DNA of 64,000 nt from JAJYKN01 sp035516155 (GTDB lineage: Bacteria; Nitrospirota; UBA9217): contig DATJAP010000003.1 of assembly GCA_035516155.1 (NCBI GenBank), forward strand, positions 27,843 through 91,842. Reading direction: 5' to 3'. The notes below the pieces were generated by a model. The model was not told where the DNA came from and ran no database searches. It worked only from the letters and a program-made list of their open reading frames with translations. Below are positions 50,279 to 58,877 of this stretch, one piece after another; position 1 is the stretch's first letter; each line of letters begins with the position of its first letter. Made by a program: the position numbers and the translations under genes.

Positions 50279-51304
50279 CTATGCAGGGAGCTTGTTCTTT
50301 TTGAACAAAACGAGGTTCTCTATCTGCGCAAGCAGCTTTTCGAACTCCTTGAAATGAAGCGACTGCGGCCCATCGGACAAGGCATGCTCCGGCTCAGGAT
50401 GGATTTCGACCATGACACCGTGAGCGCCAACGACAACTGAAGCCAGAGCCATCGGCAGCACCAGGTCCCGCTTGCCCGTGGCGTGGCTCGGATCGAAAAT
50501 AACGGGGAGATGGGTCATCTTTCTGACCAGGGGAATGATGGCGAGGTCTGCGGTGTTCCGCGTCGCCGTCTCGAACGTCCGGATCCCCCGCTCGCAGAGG
50601 ATCACGTCGGGATTGCCGCCGAACAGGATATATTCCGCCGAGCCGAACCATTCCTCCACCGTCGCCGAAAGTCCACGCTTCAGGATCACCGGTTTCCTCG
50701 CTCTTCCCACCTCTGTCAGGAGATCGAAATTTTGCATGTTCCGCGCTCCGATCTGGAGAATATCTACCTTGCCGGCCACGATTTCGACATGCTCCGGGCT
50801 TACAAGCTCGGTCACAACGAGGAGGCCCGTCTCCTTCCTGACTTCATCAAGCAGGTCAAGTCCGCCTTCGCGGAGCCCCTGAAAGCTGTGCGGGCTCGTC
50901 CGCGGTTTATAGGCTCCGCCGCGAAGAACGCGCACGCCGATCTTCTTGAGGAATTTCGCCGTCTTCATGAGCTGGTCTCTGCTCTCCACGGCGCAGGGAC
51001 CCGCGATCATGAGAAAGGGAGATTTTCCGCCGACCTTTATATTGTCTCCCAGCCTCACCACCGAATCGAGGGGATGGAAGTCACGGCTGACAAGCTTGTA
51101 CGGCTTGGTTACATGGATGATTTCCTGGATTGCCCTGTTCCCGCGCAACGCCGTGTCATCCACCCACCCCTGGTTCCCGATCACCCCGATAGCGGTCCGC
51201 TCCGCGCCGGGAATGGCCACCGGTTTCAGCCCCATGGTCATGATGATCTTTTTGATTGCAGCAACGTCCTTTGCCGTTGCCGAGTGGTGCAGTACGATTA
51301 ACAT
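50279..51304 (-). CDS. aroF: DAHP synthase, type I-beta (3-deoxy-7-phosphoheptulonate synthase)
   Basis: About 341 residues from ATG 51304 (GGGAG seven bases upstream). An N-terminal ferredoxin-like regulatory domain (LIVLHHSATAKDVAAIKKII) precedes the catalytic barrel. SPFLMIAGPCAVESRDQLMK is the PEP-binding strand, GAYKPRTSPHSFQG carries the conserved Lys/Arg, PVILKRGLSATVEEW follows, and PVIFDPSHATGKRDLV binds metal through the DPSH His. It joins PEP and erythrose-4-phosphate as the first step of aromatic amino acid synthesis. The extra N-domain usually mediates feedback by tyrosine or prephenate in this subclass. Confidence 0.94.
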   Translation of the reverse strand: MLIVLHHSATAKDVAAIKKIIMTMGLKPVAIPGAERTAIGVIGNQGWVDDTALRGNRAIQEIIHVTKPYKLVSRDFHPLDSVVRLGDNIKVGGKSPFLMIAGPCAVESRDQLMKTAKFLKKIGVRVLRGGAYKPRTSPHSFQGLREGGLDLLDEVRKETGLLVVTELVSPEHVEIVAGKVDILQIGARNMQNFDLLTEVGRARKPVILKRGLSATVEEWFGSAEYILFGGNPDVILCERGIRTFETATRNTADLAIIPLVRKMTHLPVIFDPSHATGKRDLVLPMALASVVVGAHGVMVEIHPEPEHALSDGPQSLHFKEFEKLLAQIENLVLFKKNKLPA

Positions 51305-51327
51305 GTAAACGCTCCCGAGAAACAGGT

Positions 51328-51534
51328 CTACTTCCGCTCCCGTTTCCTTCGCTCCGTAATGCTCTCGCCGCCGATTCCCCAATTATCGGTTTCCACCTCT
51401 TCAATGACTACAACCGTCGTTTGCGGGTTCTTTCCGAGGACATCCTGAAGCATTTTGGTAACCCCCTGGATCAGCTGCGCCTTCTGAGCGGACGTGGCGC
51501 CTTCCCTCGTAATTTTTATGTTCACAAAAGGCAT
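51328..51534 (-). CDS. 4-oxalocrotonate tautomerase-family protein
   Basis: 68 residues. It begins MPFVNIKITREGATSAQKAQ, so after Met removal the catalytic Pro1 is free, and it contains TVVVIEEVETDNWGIGGES, the strand and loop with the W-G-x-G-G motif of the family. These hexameric enzymes tautomerise keto acids or enols; the cellular substrate is unknown. The tail RRKRERK is basic. It lies 23 bases upstream of aroF on the same strand. Confidence 0.88.
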   Translation of the reverse strand: MPFVNIKITREGATSAQKAQLIQGVTKMLQDVLGKNPQTTVVVIEEVETDNWGIGGESITERRKRERK

Positions 51535-51570
51535 GAGATCCCTCCGGAATCGTGCTCGTTCTTTTCCGAT

Positions 51571-52353
51571 TTAAAAAATCGTCCCGCCGACGTGAGACAT
51601 CGTCAGCCCCTTGGTAATCTCCCGTCTGATGAAGGCCTTGATCAGCTGCTGATCCTCGGGCTTGATACGGACAAACTTCATGCCCATCCCCGGCGTTTTG
51701 AGCGGGCCTTTGCCGCGCTCGAAGCTGTAGAGGACCATCCCCTCGACGTGGATCTTCGTGTCCTCCAGAAAAATCGTGATCGGCAGCTCAAGTCCGACCG
51801 GCTTCGGCTTCGACGTGCTGATGTAGATGCCGTTTTCCGACAGGGCGGAAACGTAGTCTCCGATCACGGAACTTGCATCCTTGTCGCCGCCCACGATCAC
51901 GTTGAGGCAGGTATTGAGCCGGATAAACTTGCGAGGGAACGATTCCGTCGCTTTCTGAATGGCCGCATAGAGCACATCAGGATCGACCGGTTTCTGGAGA
52001 TATTCGTTGCACCCTTCGCGAAGGCAGTCCTCTTTCATAGCCGGGTTCTTTGACGCAGTGAGGATGAAGACGGGGATCGAGAAGGTCACCGGGTTCCGCT
52101 TGATCTTTTTCAGGAGTTCCAGCCCGCTCATTCCGCTGAGTTCGATTTCCGTCAGAATGAGTGCGGGATGGGCGACGTCGACGAGCTCCAGGGCATCTTC
52201 GGCGTGCTTCGTCGTGTGGATGTTGTATTCGAGCCGCTGCAGCAGGATGCTCGTATAATGCAGATGGGAGCTGTCACTGTCGACGACAGCGATAAGGCGC
52301 GTCACCCGCTCTCCCGGTTCAGACTTCGCTTTGCGACCTTCGGATTCAGCCAT
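51571..52353 (-). CDS. Pseudo-receiver (Asp to Glu) - PilZ-like protein, copy B
   Basis: About 260 residues from ATG 52353, eight bases after GGAGG. The layout is the same as the protein at 49052-49819: receiver-like domain with LILTEIELSGMSG (Glu at the acceptor position), VFILTASKNP, YLQKPVDPDVLYA; PilZ-like part with PRKFIRLNTCLNV and ALSENGIYISTSKPKPVG. The two share long identical stretches, for example the segment around GMKFVRIKPEDQ versus GIKFLRIKPEDQ. Both keep RxxxR but have Ala for the D/N of the second motif. Likely a c-di-GMP-related or protein-contact regulator pair; target unknown. Confidence 0.87.
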   Translation of the reverse strand: MAESEGRKAKSEPGERVTRLIAVVDSDSSHLHYTSILLQRLEYNIHTTKHAEDALELVDVAHPALILTEIELSGMSGLELLKKIKRNPVTFSIPVFILTASKNPAMKEDCLREGCNEYLQKPVDPDVLYAAIQKATESFPRKFIRLNTCLNVIVGGDKDASSVIGDYVSALSENGIYISTSKPKPVGLELPITIFLEDTKIHVEGMVLYSFERGKGPLKTPGMGMKFVRIKPEDQQLIKAFIRREITKGLTMSHVGGTIF

Positions 52354-52441
52354 AAACTCTTCCTCCTTCAGCGTGGACCTGCTCCCGAAGCCTGCGATCC
52401 GCATTCCCGAGCCTGTTCACCAGGGAGCCATCACCCCCGTT

Positions 52442-53053
52442 TTACAGAGGGAGCTTGATTTTATACCGGAGCGCGAATATTCGCAAGATGAATGTTGCAG
52501 CGATGCAGGCGACCGCTGCTGCGACATCATTGCCGGAGGAGCGGACCACCATTAGATAGGTCCAGGCCCCGACGAACGAGCAGGTTGCATACAGCTCTGT
52601 TCTTTGAAAAACATAGGGAATTTCATTGCAGATAACGTCACGCATAACACCGCCGAAGACGCCGGTAATGACGCCGAGGAGCGACGATACAAACAGAGCG
52701 CAGCCGAGCTGGTCGGCAAGCGAGGCGCCTGACGCGCTGAAAGAACCGAGGCCCAACGCATCGAGTGCCAGCACGATGTTCACGATGCCTTTTTTTTCGA
52801 AGACATCCTGAGCCACCGCCGTGGATACGATTGCCAGGACCAGGAGGAGGATGGCATACTCATAATGTTCTATCCAGAACAAGGGATGGCGGTTCAGAAG
52901 GACATCGCGCAGCGACCCGCCACCCAATGCCGTGACCATGGCCAGGGAGTAAACGCCGATAATGTCCATCCCCTTTTTTCTGGCCGCATAAATGCCGGTC
53001 AAGGCAAAGGCGATAATACCGAGGACCTCAATTGTCTTGACGAGGGTGTTCAT
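52442..53053 (-). CDS. TRIC-like membrane channel (UPF0126/YadS family)
   Basis: 203 residues, about seven helices in two repeats. Hallmarks are VTALGGGSLRDVLL and GVFGGVMRDVICNEIP, the paired GGG-x-x-RD motifs of the TRIC-type family, which in bacteria forms monovalent cation channels. It starts at the base where the upstream hypothetical gene ends (TGATG overlap). Ion and cellular role are unknown. Confidence 0.9.
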   Translation of the reverse strand: MNTLVKTIEVLGIIAFALTGIYAARKKGMDIIGVYSLAMVTALGGGSLRDVLLNRHPLFWIEHYEYAILLLVLAIVSTAVAQDVFEKKGIVNIVLALDALGLGSFSASGASLADQLGCALFVSSLLGVITGVFGGVMRDVICNEIPYVFQRTELYATCSFVGAWTYLMVVRSSGNDVAAAVACIAATFILRIFALRYKIKLPL

Positions 53054-53529
53054 CAGATCGTGTTGTTATCGTCCGCTAATTCCCGGGGGGTTATCCTGAT
53101 GCCAAGAATCTGCCACTGGCCTTTCTGCTTAATCAGTGACAGCTGCAGATCGACGGCGCCCTCATCGAAATCAGCAGAGGCGGAGTATAAAGCGGTTACC
53201 TCAACGCCGTTCAAGAAGGAAAGATCAATCTGCGCTTCCCCCGTTGATCCTCTATACTCGCGCAGCGTTCCCATTTTTCGAAGAATGGCGAAGTACCGTT
53301 TCATGTCGGCATTATCCACCGAATTATTGAACTCGTCGCTGGCGCGCTTCTGAAGCTCCCCGATGTCCCACCCCGAGACGATTGCCGGAACAGCGGCATC
53401 GACAAAGGCCTTGCTTTCTTTATCCAGCGCGCTTCCCACAGAAGCGAGAACTGCCGCCGCAAATGTAAGAAGTGCTCCGATTGCCAGCAAAACATTGCCG
53501 GTCTTCCTCAACATCTTGTGTAGGGGCAT
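53053..53529 (-). CDS. Hypothetical membrane-anchored protein
   Basis: 158 residues. One N-terminal helix LLAIGALLTFAAAVLASVGS anchors an exported domain with no recognised family. WDIGELQKRASDEFNNSVDN and FAILRKMGTLREYRGSTGEA suggest an alpha/beta fold of the SnoaL/NTF2-like or DUF4019-like kind, but this is weak. The C-terminus has GQWQILGIRITPREL. It directly precedes the TRIC-like channel gene with a one-base overlap, so the two are translated together. Confidence 0.7.
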   Translation of the reverse strand: MPLHKMLRKTGNVLLAIGALLTFAAAVLASVGSALDKESKAFVDAAVPAIVSGWDIGELQKRASDEFNNSVDNADMKRYFAILRKMGTLREYRGSTGEAQIDLSFLNGVEVTALYSASADFDEGAVDLQLSLIKQKGQWQILGIRITPRELADDNNTI

Positions 53530-53583
53530 GCTGCCTCTTGAGCTACGTCGAAATTGTTTTCGGTTACACGACCTTGTTCAAGC

Positions 53584-54900
53584 TTACGGCAGAACGGTGC
53601 CGCTGAGCTCGTCAATCATCGATGCCGCGCTCCCCGGATCATGCATGGCAGCCGCCTTTGCATCTTTCCATTGGCGCCGCAGTTTTTTGACATTCTCGCC
53701 CTTCAACTCGCGCACCCTCAGCGTCCGGTCAATAGCATCAAGCCGCCTGTGCGCCTCCCGGAGGGCCTTTTCCAGGTTCATGTACTTCTGCGGGTTGGAC
53801 TTTGGTATGGAAAAATCACCGCTCGTCCTCCAGATGTCGCCGAGATGCAGCCATGCAGCGAAATAGTCCGTCTTGCCGCCCTCCATGGGCGTGATCTTCG
53901 AGGTGGCCCTGATGTCCTGCACGCGCAGGCCGTTCCGGTCGGCAACGACCTGCTGGCGCCCGGTGAATGGCTCGGCACCCTGGGAATCGTAGTACCGCCA
54001 CGTGACCGATGAAATCTGCGTCTTAGAATCGTGGCAGCTTCCGCAGGTCCGCGACTTGCCGTAGGGATGCGCAACCTCCTCCACCTGCAGCCATGCCAGA
54101 TAGTTGTTGTTCCCTCCGGGAACACTGAATGTGCCCAGCTGTGCATACGCGTCATGCGTTTCCCCATGGGGCCAGCGGAAACTGAGCCCTGGCTTGGCCG
54201 CTATGGTTTCCTTGATGCCTCCGACGCTGTTTGGCCATATTTTCGTCGGCATCCAGCGGCCCTTCTGATCCTTGATCAATATGGGCGGCCCCTGCGGTCC
54301 GTAATAGAGGGAATACTTCTTGAACGGGCTCGGCAGGGACTCTATAAGACCGGGCCCCCAGGAAGTCATCTCGTAACCGCCAAGGATCTTTACGTGGCAG
54401 GCCGCACAGGCCATATTTTTGTGAACGCTCCCGGCCATGGCCTCCTCGACCTCGAGATGGCAGTCCTGACACGTGGCGTTCCGCTCCAGGTGCCCCATGC
54501 CATCCGGACCCGTTTCGTGGCAGTCAACGCACTCGATCTTCTTGCTGACGTGGACATCCTCAGGCAGACCAGGGGGCTCTGACAAATCCTTGCCGAGATA
54601 ACTGTCCCCGCGGCGGCGTTCCGTCGTCCCTGCGTGGCACACAAAGGTGCTTCTGCCTCCACCGGAGCAATTCAGTGACGGAGGGATGCGGCTGAATGCA
54701 TGGACTCCCTGCTTGCGCGAGGGCGCATAGTGGCAGTCAAGACAGCCTGCATGGCAGATGTTGCATGCCTTCTGCTTGGCAATCGCCTGATCGTGAGACA
54801 GCGGGAGGTTGATCTCGGCGACGATCTTTTCCGTATTTTCAAAGGAGAATCTGTCACCTTCCGCCCTGCCGACCGGCTGGGTGTCCGCGAAGGACGGCCC
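53584..54900 (-). CDS. Multiheme cytochrome c, C-terminal part after an in-frame TGA
   Basis: About 438 codons in the same frame as the upstream 54901-55521 gene, open directly from its TGA. Heme motifs are CNICH, CLDCH, then CVDCH, CQDCH, CAACH and CGSCH. A CX9CH arrangement (CSGGGRSTFVCH) may be a further site. The C-terminal domain has PYGKSRTCGSCH and RNGLRVQDIRATSKI and ends with a Lys/Arg-rich helix. It has no signal peptide of its own, yet c-type heme attachment is periplasmic, so it makes sense only fused to the N-terminal part. GTG 54642 or another internal start would give a useless cytosolic product. Confidence 0.8.
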   Translation of the reverse strand, partial: GPSFADTQPVGRAEGDRFSFENTEKIVAEINLPLSHDQAIAKQKACNICHAGCLDCHYAPSRKQGVHAFSRIPPSLNCSGGGRSTFVCHAGTTERRRGDSYLGKDLSEPPGLPEDVHVSKKIECVDCHETGPDGMGHLERNATCQDCHLEVEEAMAGSVHKNMACAACHVKILGGYEMTSWGPGLIESLPSPFKKYSLYYGPQGPPILIKDQKGRWMPTKIWPNSVGGIKETIAAKPGLSFRWPHGETHDAYAQLGTFSVPGGNNNYLAWLQVEEVAHPYGKSRTCGSCHDSKTQISSVTWRYYDSQGAEPFTGRQQVVADRNGLRVQDIRATSKITPMEGGKTDYFAAWLHLGDIWRTSGDFSIPKSNPQKYMNLEKALREAHRRLDAIDRTLRVRELKGENVKKLRRQWKDAKAAAMHDPGSAASMIDELSGTVLP

Positions 54901-54903
54901 TCA
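54879..54903 (-). other. In-frame TGA with an adjacent hairpin in the cytochrome gene
   Basis: TGA at 54903-54901 splits a continuous 646-codon frame. Directly after it GGG-CC-GTCC-TTCGC-GGAC-A-CCC can fold (stem GGG/CCC and GTCC/GGAC). The apical loop lies only ten bases after the TGA, closer than in known bacterial SECIS elements, so selenocysteine is unlikely; readthrough or a nonsense mutation are alternatives. Other genes in the window stop at TGA, so the code is standard. Confidence 0.7.
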
Positions 54904-55521
54904 ATTATTCGGGCCGTGTATATCGTTCCACGTCCGCATGGAGCGCTGACGGAAGTTCGCCCCCATCATGCTGGTGTTGAACTGTTTCCATTCCTCGGGA
55001 TGACACGAGGATTTGCCGCAGGTCGCCCGGGCAATGGCAGGGTCATATCCGAGAGTTCGTGTGTTCCTGTCTTGCCAAAGAAGCGTTCCTACGTCATAGT
55101 CCAGGGACCCGTCCGGACGGCGGGGCAGCAGTTCACGCATCCGGTCGTCGCCTGAGGGTAGAATCTGCCGAACATGGCCTTTCCGGTCCATGACGTTGAA
55201 ATCGTTGTCCAGTACAATGAGTTTCAGAAGACCTTTATGAGCCGTAGCGGGATTGTCGGACAAGCCGTTGCCAAGGTGGCAGTCGCGGCATTCCGTATTC
55301 GGATGGCGCGACTCCCTCTGGACCTGTTCACGGGTCATCACGAATTCCGGATAGCCGAGGCGGCTCATCCGCTCCCTGTCCGCGTGGCACGAGACGCATT
55401 TGTCGCTCGATTGATAGCCTGAATAGAAGTAGATGAAGAGCAGCACGACTATGAGCTGGACCGCGACGGCCGTCATGCCCGCTCTGGTGCCGAAGAATTT
55501 CCAGAGTCTGCCGATTGCCAT
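54901..55521 (-). CDS. Multiheme cytochrome c, N-terminal part ending at the in-frame TGA
   Basis: 206 residues. An uncleaved N-terminal helix (GMTAVAVQLIVVLLFIYFYS) anchors the protein to the inner membrane as in NapC/NrfH-like and multiheme quinol-linked cytochromes. Heme motifs CVSCH, CRDCH and CGKSSCH (CX4CH) follow. The last residues before the stop are NDIHGPNN. The frame continues without break after the TGA into the C-terminal part, together giving eight CXXCH plus up to two unusual motifs. It lies 70 bases downstream of a MacB-type permease on the same strand. Family not identified; a periplasmic electron-transfer or reductase component is likely. Confidence 0.85.
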   Translation of the reverse strand: MAIGRLWKFFGTRAGMTAVAVQLIVVLLFIYFYSGYQSSDKCVSCHADRERMSRLGYPEFVMTREQVQRESRHPNTECRDCHLGNGLSDNPATAHKGLLKLIVLDNDFNVMDRKGHVRQILPSGDDRMRELLPRRPDGSLDYDVGTLLWQDRNTRTLGYDPAIARATCGKSSCHPEEWKQFNTSMMGANFRQRSMRTWNDIHGPNN

Positions 55522-55590
55522 AATATACCAAGATTACCACAGGCCCATGATCAAAACAATTAAAAATCATGGGCCGTCCCTGAATGGACG

Positions 55591-56757
55591 CTACGACGCT
55601 CGGAGGGCTTCGACGATGTTCTTGCGCGACGCTCGTATGGCAGGAAGCACGCCGCCGATGAAACCCATGATAATCGAGAAAAAGACCGACTGGGCCGCAA
55701 TGCCGGCAGTCATCGTGAAGGAAAAAGCAAGTTCGGAGAAGGTCTGCCAGTTCACTGTTGAAATCGTGATGAGCTGCATGAATGAAGCGAAAAAAAGGCC
55801 TGTCAGTCCGCCGACGAGCCCCAGGAACATGGATTCCAGGAGAAAAGCAGAAAGGATGCTCCTCCGCGAGAATCCCAGTGCTCTGAGCGTTCCAATTTCG
55901 CCCGTCCGGTTCGCGACTGCGGCATACATGGTGATCATGGCGCCGATCATGGCGCCGATGGAAAAAATGATGGTCAGCGTCAGGCCGAGGATACGCAGGA
56001 ACTTTGCCATCACCTCAGACTGATCCTCATAATATTTCGTCTCGCGCTTCGCTTCGACCGTAAGTCGCGGGTCGCTCTCCACGCGGTCCCTGAACGCAGA
56101 AAATTCCTCGGAGTCCTTCAGCCTGAAAAGGACCGATGAGTACACAGGCCTGCGGAACGCCTGCATGAGTTGGTCCGCATCGCCCCAGATTTCTGAGTTA
56201 TAGGCCGTGGCGCCGGCGTCGAAGATGCCGACCACGGTCCATTCCCGCATGCCGAAACGGATCTGTTCACCGATGCCCGCTCCCCTGAACCGTTTGGCCA
56301 CACTCAGCCCCGCGACAACTTCCGACGAACCCGGCCTCGGCATGCGGCCTTCAACCAACTTTGCCTGAGTTCTAAGCGCGAACGAGAAAGGCCCGGTTCC
56401 GCGGATAACAACGTTCGACGGCTCTGTGGTTCCGCGCTTCGGAAGCTCGATCAGCACGACCATCTCCTTGGCCAGCAGCGGCTGGCCGTTCTGCGCGATA
56501 GCCACTTCGGGCTGGGTCGAGATGATCGCCGCCTGGGTGCGGTCTACGCCGCTCTGCACCTCGGACTGTGAACCTTTGCGGATAACCACCACGTTGTCGA
56601 AGGAACCGGTTTGGACCAGTGTTTTTCGAAGCCCAGCCGCGAGCATGAGCACCGCGGCGAACACGAAGACTACCAGCGCCATGCCCGATGCGGTAAGAAC
56701 CGTCGTAAGCCGTCTTGTCCAAAGGTTGCGGTAGCTATATGACAGGAGAATAGCCAT
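55591..56757 (-). CDS. MacB/FtsX-type ABC transporter permease
   Basis: 388 residues with the MacB plan: one N-terminal helix (LTTVLTASGMALVVFVFAAV), a large periplasmic domain (about 55-260, with VVAGLSVAKRFRGAGIGEQI), then three C-terminal helices beginning RILGLTLTIIFSIGAMIGAM, with EIGTLRALGFSRRSILSAFL, the coupling-helix motif. MacB-type proteins move substrates by mechanotransmission rather than through the membrane pore. It is the last gene of the adaptor-ATPase-permease-permease run and precedes the cytochrome gene. Substrate unknown; no outer-membrane factor is encoded nearby. Confidence 0.9.
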   Translation of the reverse strand: MAILLSYSYRNLWTRRLTTVLTASGMALVVFVFAAVLMLAAGLRKTLVQTGSFDNVVVIRKGSQSEVQSGVDRTQAAIISTQPEVAIAQNGQPLLAKEMVVLIELPKRGTTEPSNVVIRGTGPFSFALRTQAKLVEGRMPRPGSSEVVAGLSVAKRFRGAGIGEQIRFGMREWTVVGIFDAGATAYNSEIWGDADQLMQAFRRPVYSSVLFRLKDSEEFSAFRDRVESDPRLTVEAKRETKYYEDQSEVMAKFLRILGLTLTIIFSIGAMIGAMITMYAAVANRTGEIGTLRALGFSRRSILSAFLLESMFLGLVGGLTGLFFASFMQLITISTVNWQTFSELAFSFTMTAGIAAQSVFFSIIMGFIGGVLPAIRASRKNIVEALRAS

Positions 56758-56915
56758 AGGATATTAAAAGATCTTTCAATGCTCCGCACGATAAAAAACA
56801 AGGAACCATGCAATATTACAGCAGACATCATACCATGGACACGTTCCTCATCACCGTGTTCTCTATACTCTGAACGCTGAACTGTCTACTGCGCTGAGTG
56901 GTGAACTCTATTTCA

Positions 56916-58073
56916 TCAGCCTATCCTTCTCAAGCCATCCGCGATTCTTACATTTATCGCGCGCCAGGTCGGGAATGCTGCAGCAACGACGCCGATAATA
57001 AGCGCTGCCGCAACATCCATCAGAAGAGTCCTGTTCTCAACATTGAACACCGGGACATAGATCCCCATCGTGTCGCTGAACCACTGCGCAGCGGGGTAGG
57101 TGAAGGCGATTCCCGCGGCGCATCCGATTGCCGATATGATTAGCGACTCCCCGAACACCAGCCCGGCTATGTGCCGGGCGCCGAAGCCGAGCGTCTTCAT
57201 GACTGCGTATTCACCGATCCGTTCTCTCGCCGTCATGGCCATGGTGTTCGCCATGACGGCCATGATGATAATGATGACGATAATCGACACGGCCTGGATT
57301 ACTGCAATAATGGCGTTGCTCATCGCAATAAAGCTCAGCTGGAACGCCTTTTCGGTCTCGGTAAGTGTTTCGGCCAGGGAGTTTTTGAACAGCGCATCTA
57401 TGGCAACGGCAACACCGGCTGCCCGGTCCGGATCCTTCACGCCCACGATGTAATACCCTGCTACATCCGCCCGAAGGGGGGCTGTTTTCCTGAGCGTTTC
57501 ATTGAGGTAGTCCCAGTGGAAAAAAAATACCGTCTCATCCGTGTTTTTCTGCTGTCCATGATAGATGCCGCGCAGCACGAACTCCCAGTTGCCCGGGAAG
57601 ATCGTTCCCTTGAGTACGATGCTGTCGCCTACTTTCCAGCCGAACTGCTCAGCCACTTTGCGTCCGGCGACGCAGCCCTTGCGGTCCGCAAGAAATGCCT
57701 TTTTCTGGCCTTCGGAAAGCACGAATTCCGGATAGAGGTCGAGGTAGGTCTTCGCGTCCACGGCGAAGTTCGGAAAAAAGTTTTTCTCACTGATGTAGAC
57801 GCCGCCGAACCATTCTCCTGAAGCGACCTCCGTCACGCCGGGAACCTGGCGGATCCGCTCCTTGTAGGAGACAGGCAGGGAAAATATGAGAGACACGGCG
57901 TTGCGCGTAACGAGCCGCGTCGAAGAGGACGCCGCCACGCCGGAATACCATGCACTCACCACCGTACGGAGAAGGCCGAAGGCGAGGATTGCCACCATGA
58001 TGCCGATGATGGTGAGCCCCGTGCGGAGCTTGTGCCGGAAGGTATTTCTAATGAGAAGTTTCAGGATGTGCAT
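56916..58073 (-). CDS. MacB/FtsX-type ABC transporter permease (second)
   Basis: 385 residues with the same plan as the 55591 gene. It starts HILKLLIRNTFRHKLRTGLT (coupling helix), first helix IIGIMVAILAFGLLRTVVSA, periplasmic domain to about 255, then C-terminal helices with VSIIVIIIIMAVMANTMAMT and GEYAVMKTLGFGARHIAGLV. Two different permeases imply a heterodimer, unlike homodimeric MacB. It overlaps the ATPase gene's end by 26 bases; a 158-bp gap without a gene separates it from the other permease. Confidence 0.9.
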   Translation of the reverse strand: MHILKLLIRNTFRHKLRTGLTIIGIMVAILAFGLLRTVVSAWYSGVAASSSTRLVTRNAVSLIFSLPVSYKERIRQVPGVTEVASGEWFGGVYISEKNFFPNFAVDAKTYLDLYPEFVLSEGQKKAFLADRKGCVAGRKVAEQFGWKVGDSIVLKGTIFPGNWEFVLRGIYHGQQKNTDETVFFFHWDYLNETLRKTAPLRADVAGYYIVGVKDPDRAAGVAVAIDALFKNSLAETLTETEKAFQLSFIAMSNAIIAVIQAVSIIVIIIIMAVMANTMAMTARERIGEYAVMKTLGFGARHIAGLVFGESLIISAIGCAAGIAFTYPAAQWFSDTMGIYVPVFNVENRTLLMDVAAALIIGVVAAAFPTWRAINVRIADGLRRIG

Positions 58074-58752
58074 CCAACACCCCCTTCTCGAGGTGTCTGA
58101 TGATGTGCGCTTGCTCTGCAGCGCGGGGGTCGTGCGTGACCATGACGATGGTCTTGCCGAACTCTCGGTTCAGGCGGCCCATGAGACCGAGCACATCCGC
58201 GGCTGCAACCCGGTCCAGATCGCCAGTGGGTTCGTCGGCGACGAGGATCGTCGGGTCCGTCACGAGTGCGCGGGCGATGGCAACGCGCTGCTGCTGTCCA
58301 CCGGACAATTCGGAGGGATAGTGGTCCACACGGTCGCTCAAATTCACGATGCCGAGCGCCGCTGCAACATGCTCTCTCCGCTCCTTCCGCGAAAGCCCGG
58401 TGAGGAACAGGGGGAGCTCCACGTTCTCGAAGGCCGTGAGCACCGGGATAAGGTTATAGAACTGAAAGATGAATCCCACGTGCATGCTGCGCCACCGCGC
58501 GAGCTCGGTTTCCGTAAGCGCCATGATTTCGATCCCGCCGATAATGATCGAACCGCTGTCGGCTTTGTCGATGCCTGCCAGGAGGTTCAGGAGCGTGCTT
58601 TTGCCCGACCCGGACGGCCCCATGAGCGCGAGAAATTCTCCGTCAACGATGTCGAGAGAAAGGTCCTGAAGCACGCTTATGACCTGACTTCCGCGGGTGT
58701 AGGTTTTGGTGACGTTGCGGATAACGACTATGGGAGGCTTCGTATCGTCCAT
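58048..58752 (-). CDS. MacB/LolD-type ABC transporter ATP-binding protein
   Basis: About 234 residues from ATG 58752 (GGTGA site eight bases upstream; the frame is open further but without a site). Walker A GPSGSGKSTLLN, Q-loop VGFIFQFYN, signature LSGGQQQRVAIARAL, Walker B ILVADEPTGDLD and H-loop VMVTHDPRAA are intact. It is in the FtsE/LolD/MacB class, which pairs with FtsX-type permeases. It powers the two permeases just downstream. Confidence 0.95.
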   Translation of the reverse strand: MDDTKPPIVVIRNVTKTYTRGSQVISVLQDLSLDIVDGEFLALMGPSGSGKSTLLNLLAGIDKADSGSIIIGGIEIMALTETELARWRSMHVGFIFQFYNLIPVLTAFENVELPLFLTGLSRKERREHVAAALGIVNLSDRVDHYPSELSGGQQQRVAIARALVTDPTILVADEPTGDLDRVAAADVLGLMGRLNREFGKTIVMVTHDPRAAEQAHIIRHLEKGVLDAHPETSH

Positions 58753-58877
58753 GAGAAATTCACCGGATATCTTCACCGCGAAGGCGCCAAGGAAAACATT
58801 CGATTCAGGTTTACCGTATACCTTCTCTTTCTTGCCTCCTGGGCGCCTTCTCGGCATCAGGATCGCATAGTGTCGGG

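Noticed and set aside
54879..54903. Selenocysteine insertion (SECIS) at the in-frame TGA
   Set aside because: The hairpin loop lies only about ten bases after the TGA, too close for known bacterial SECIS elements; no Sec machinery is in the window.
56850..56900. Short GAACGCTGAACT-type repeats between the two permease genes and near 45310
   Set aside because: Only a few short imperfect units; too simple to call a repeat family.
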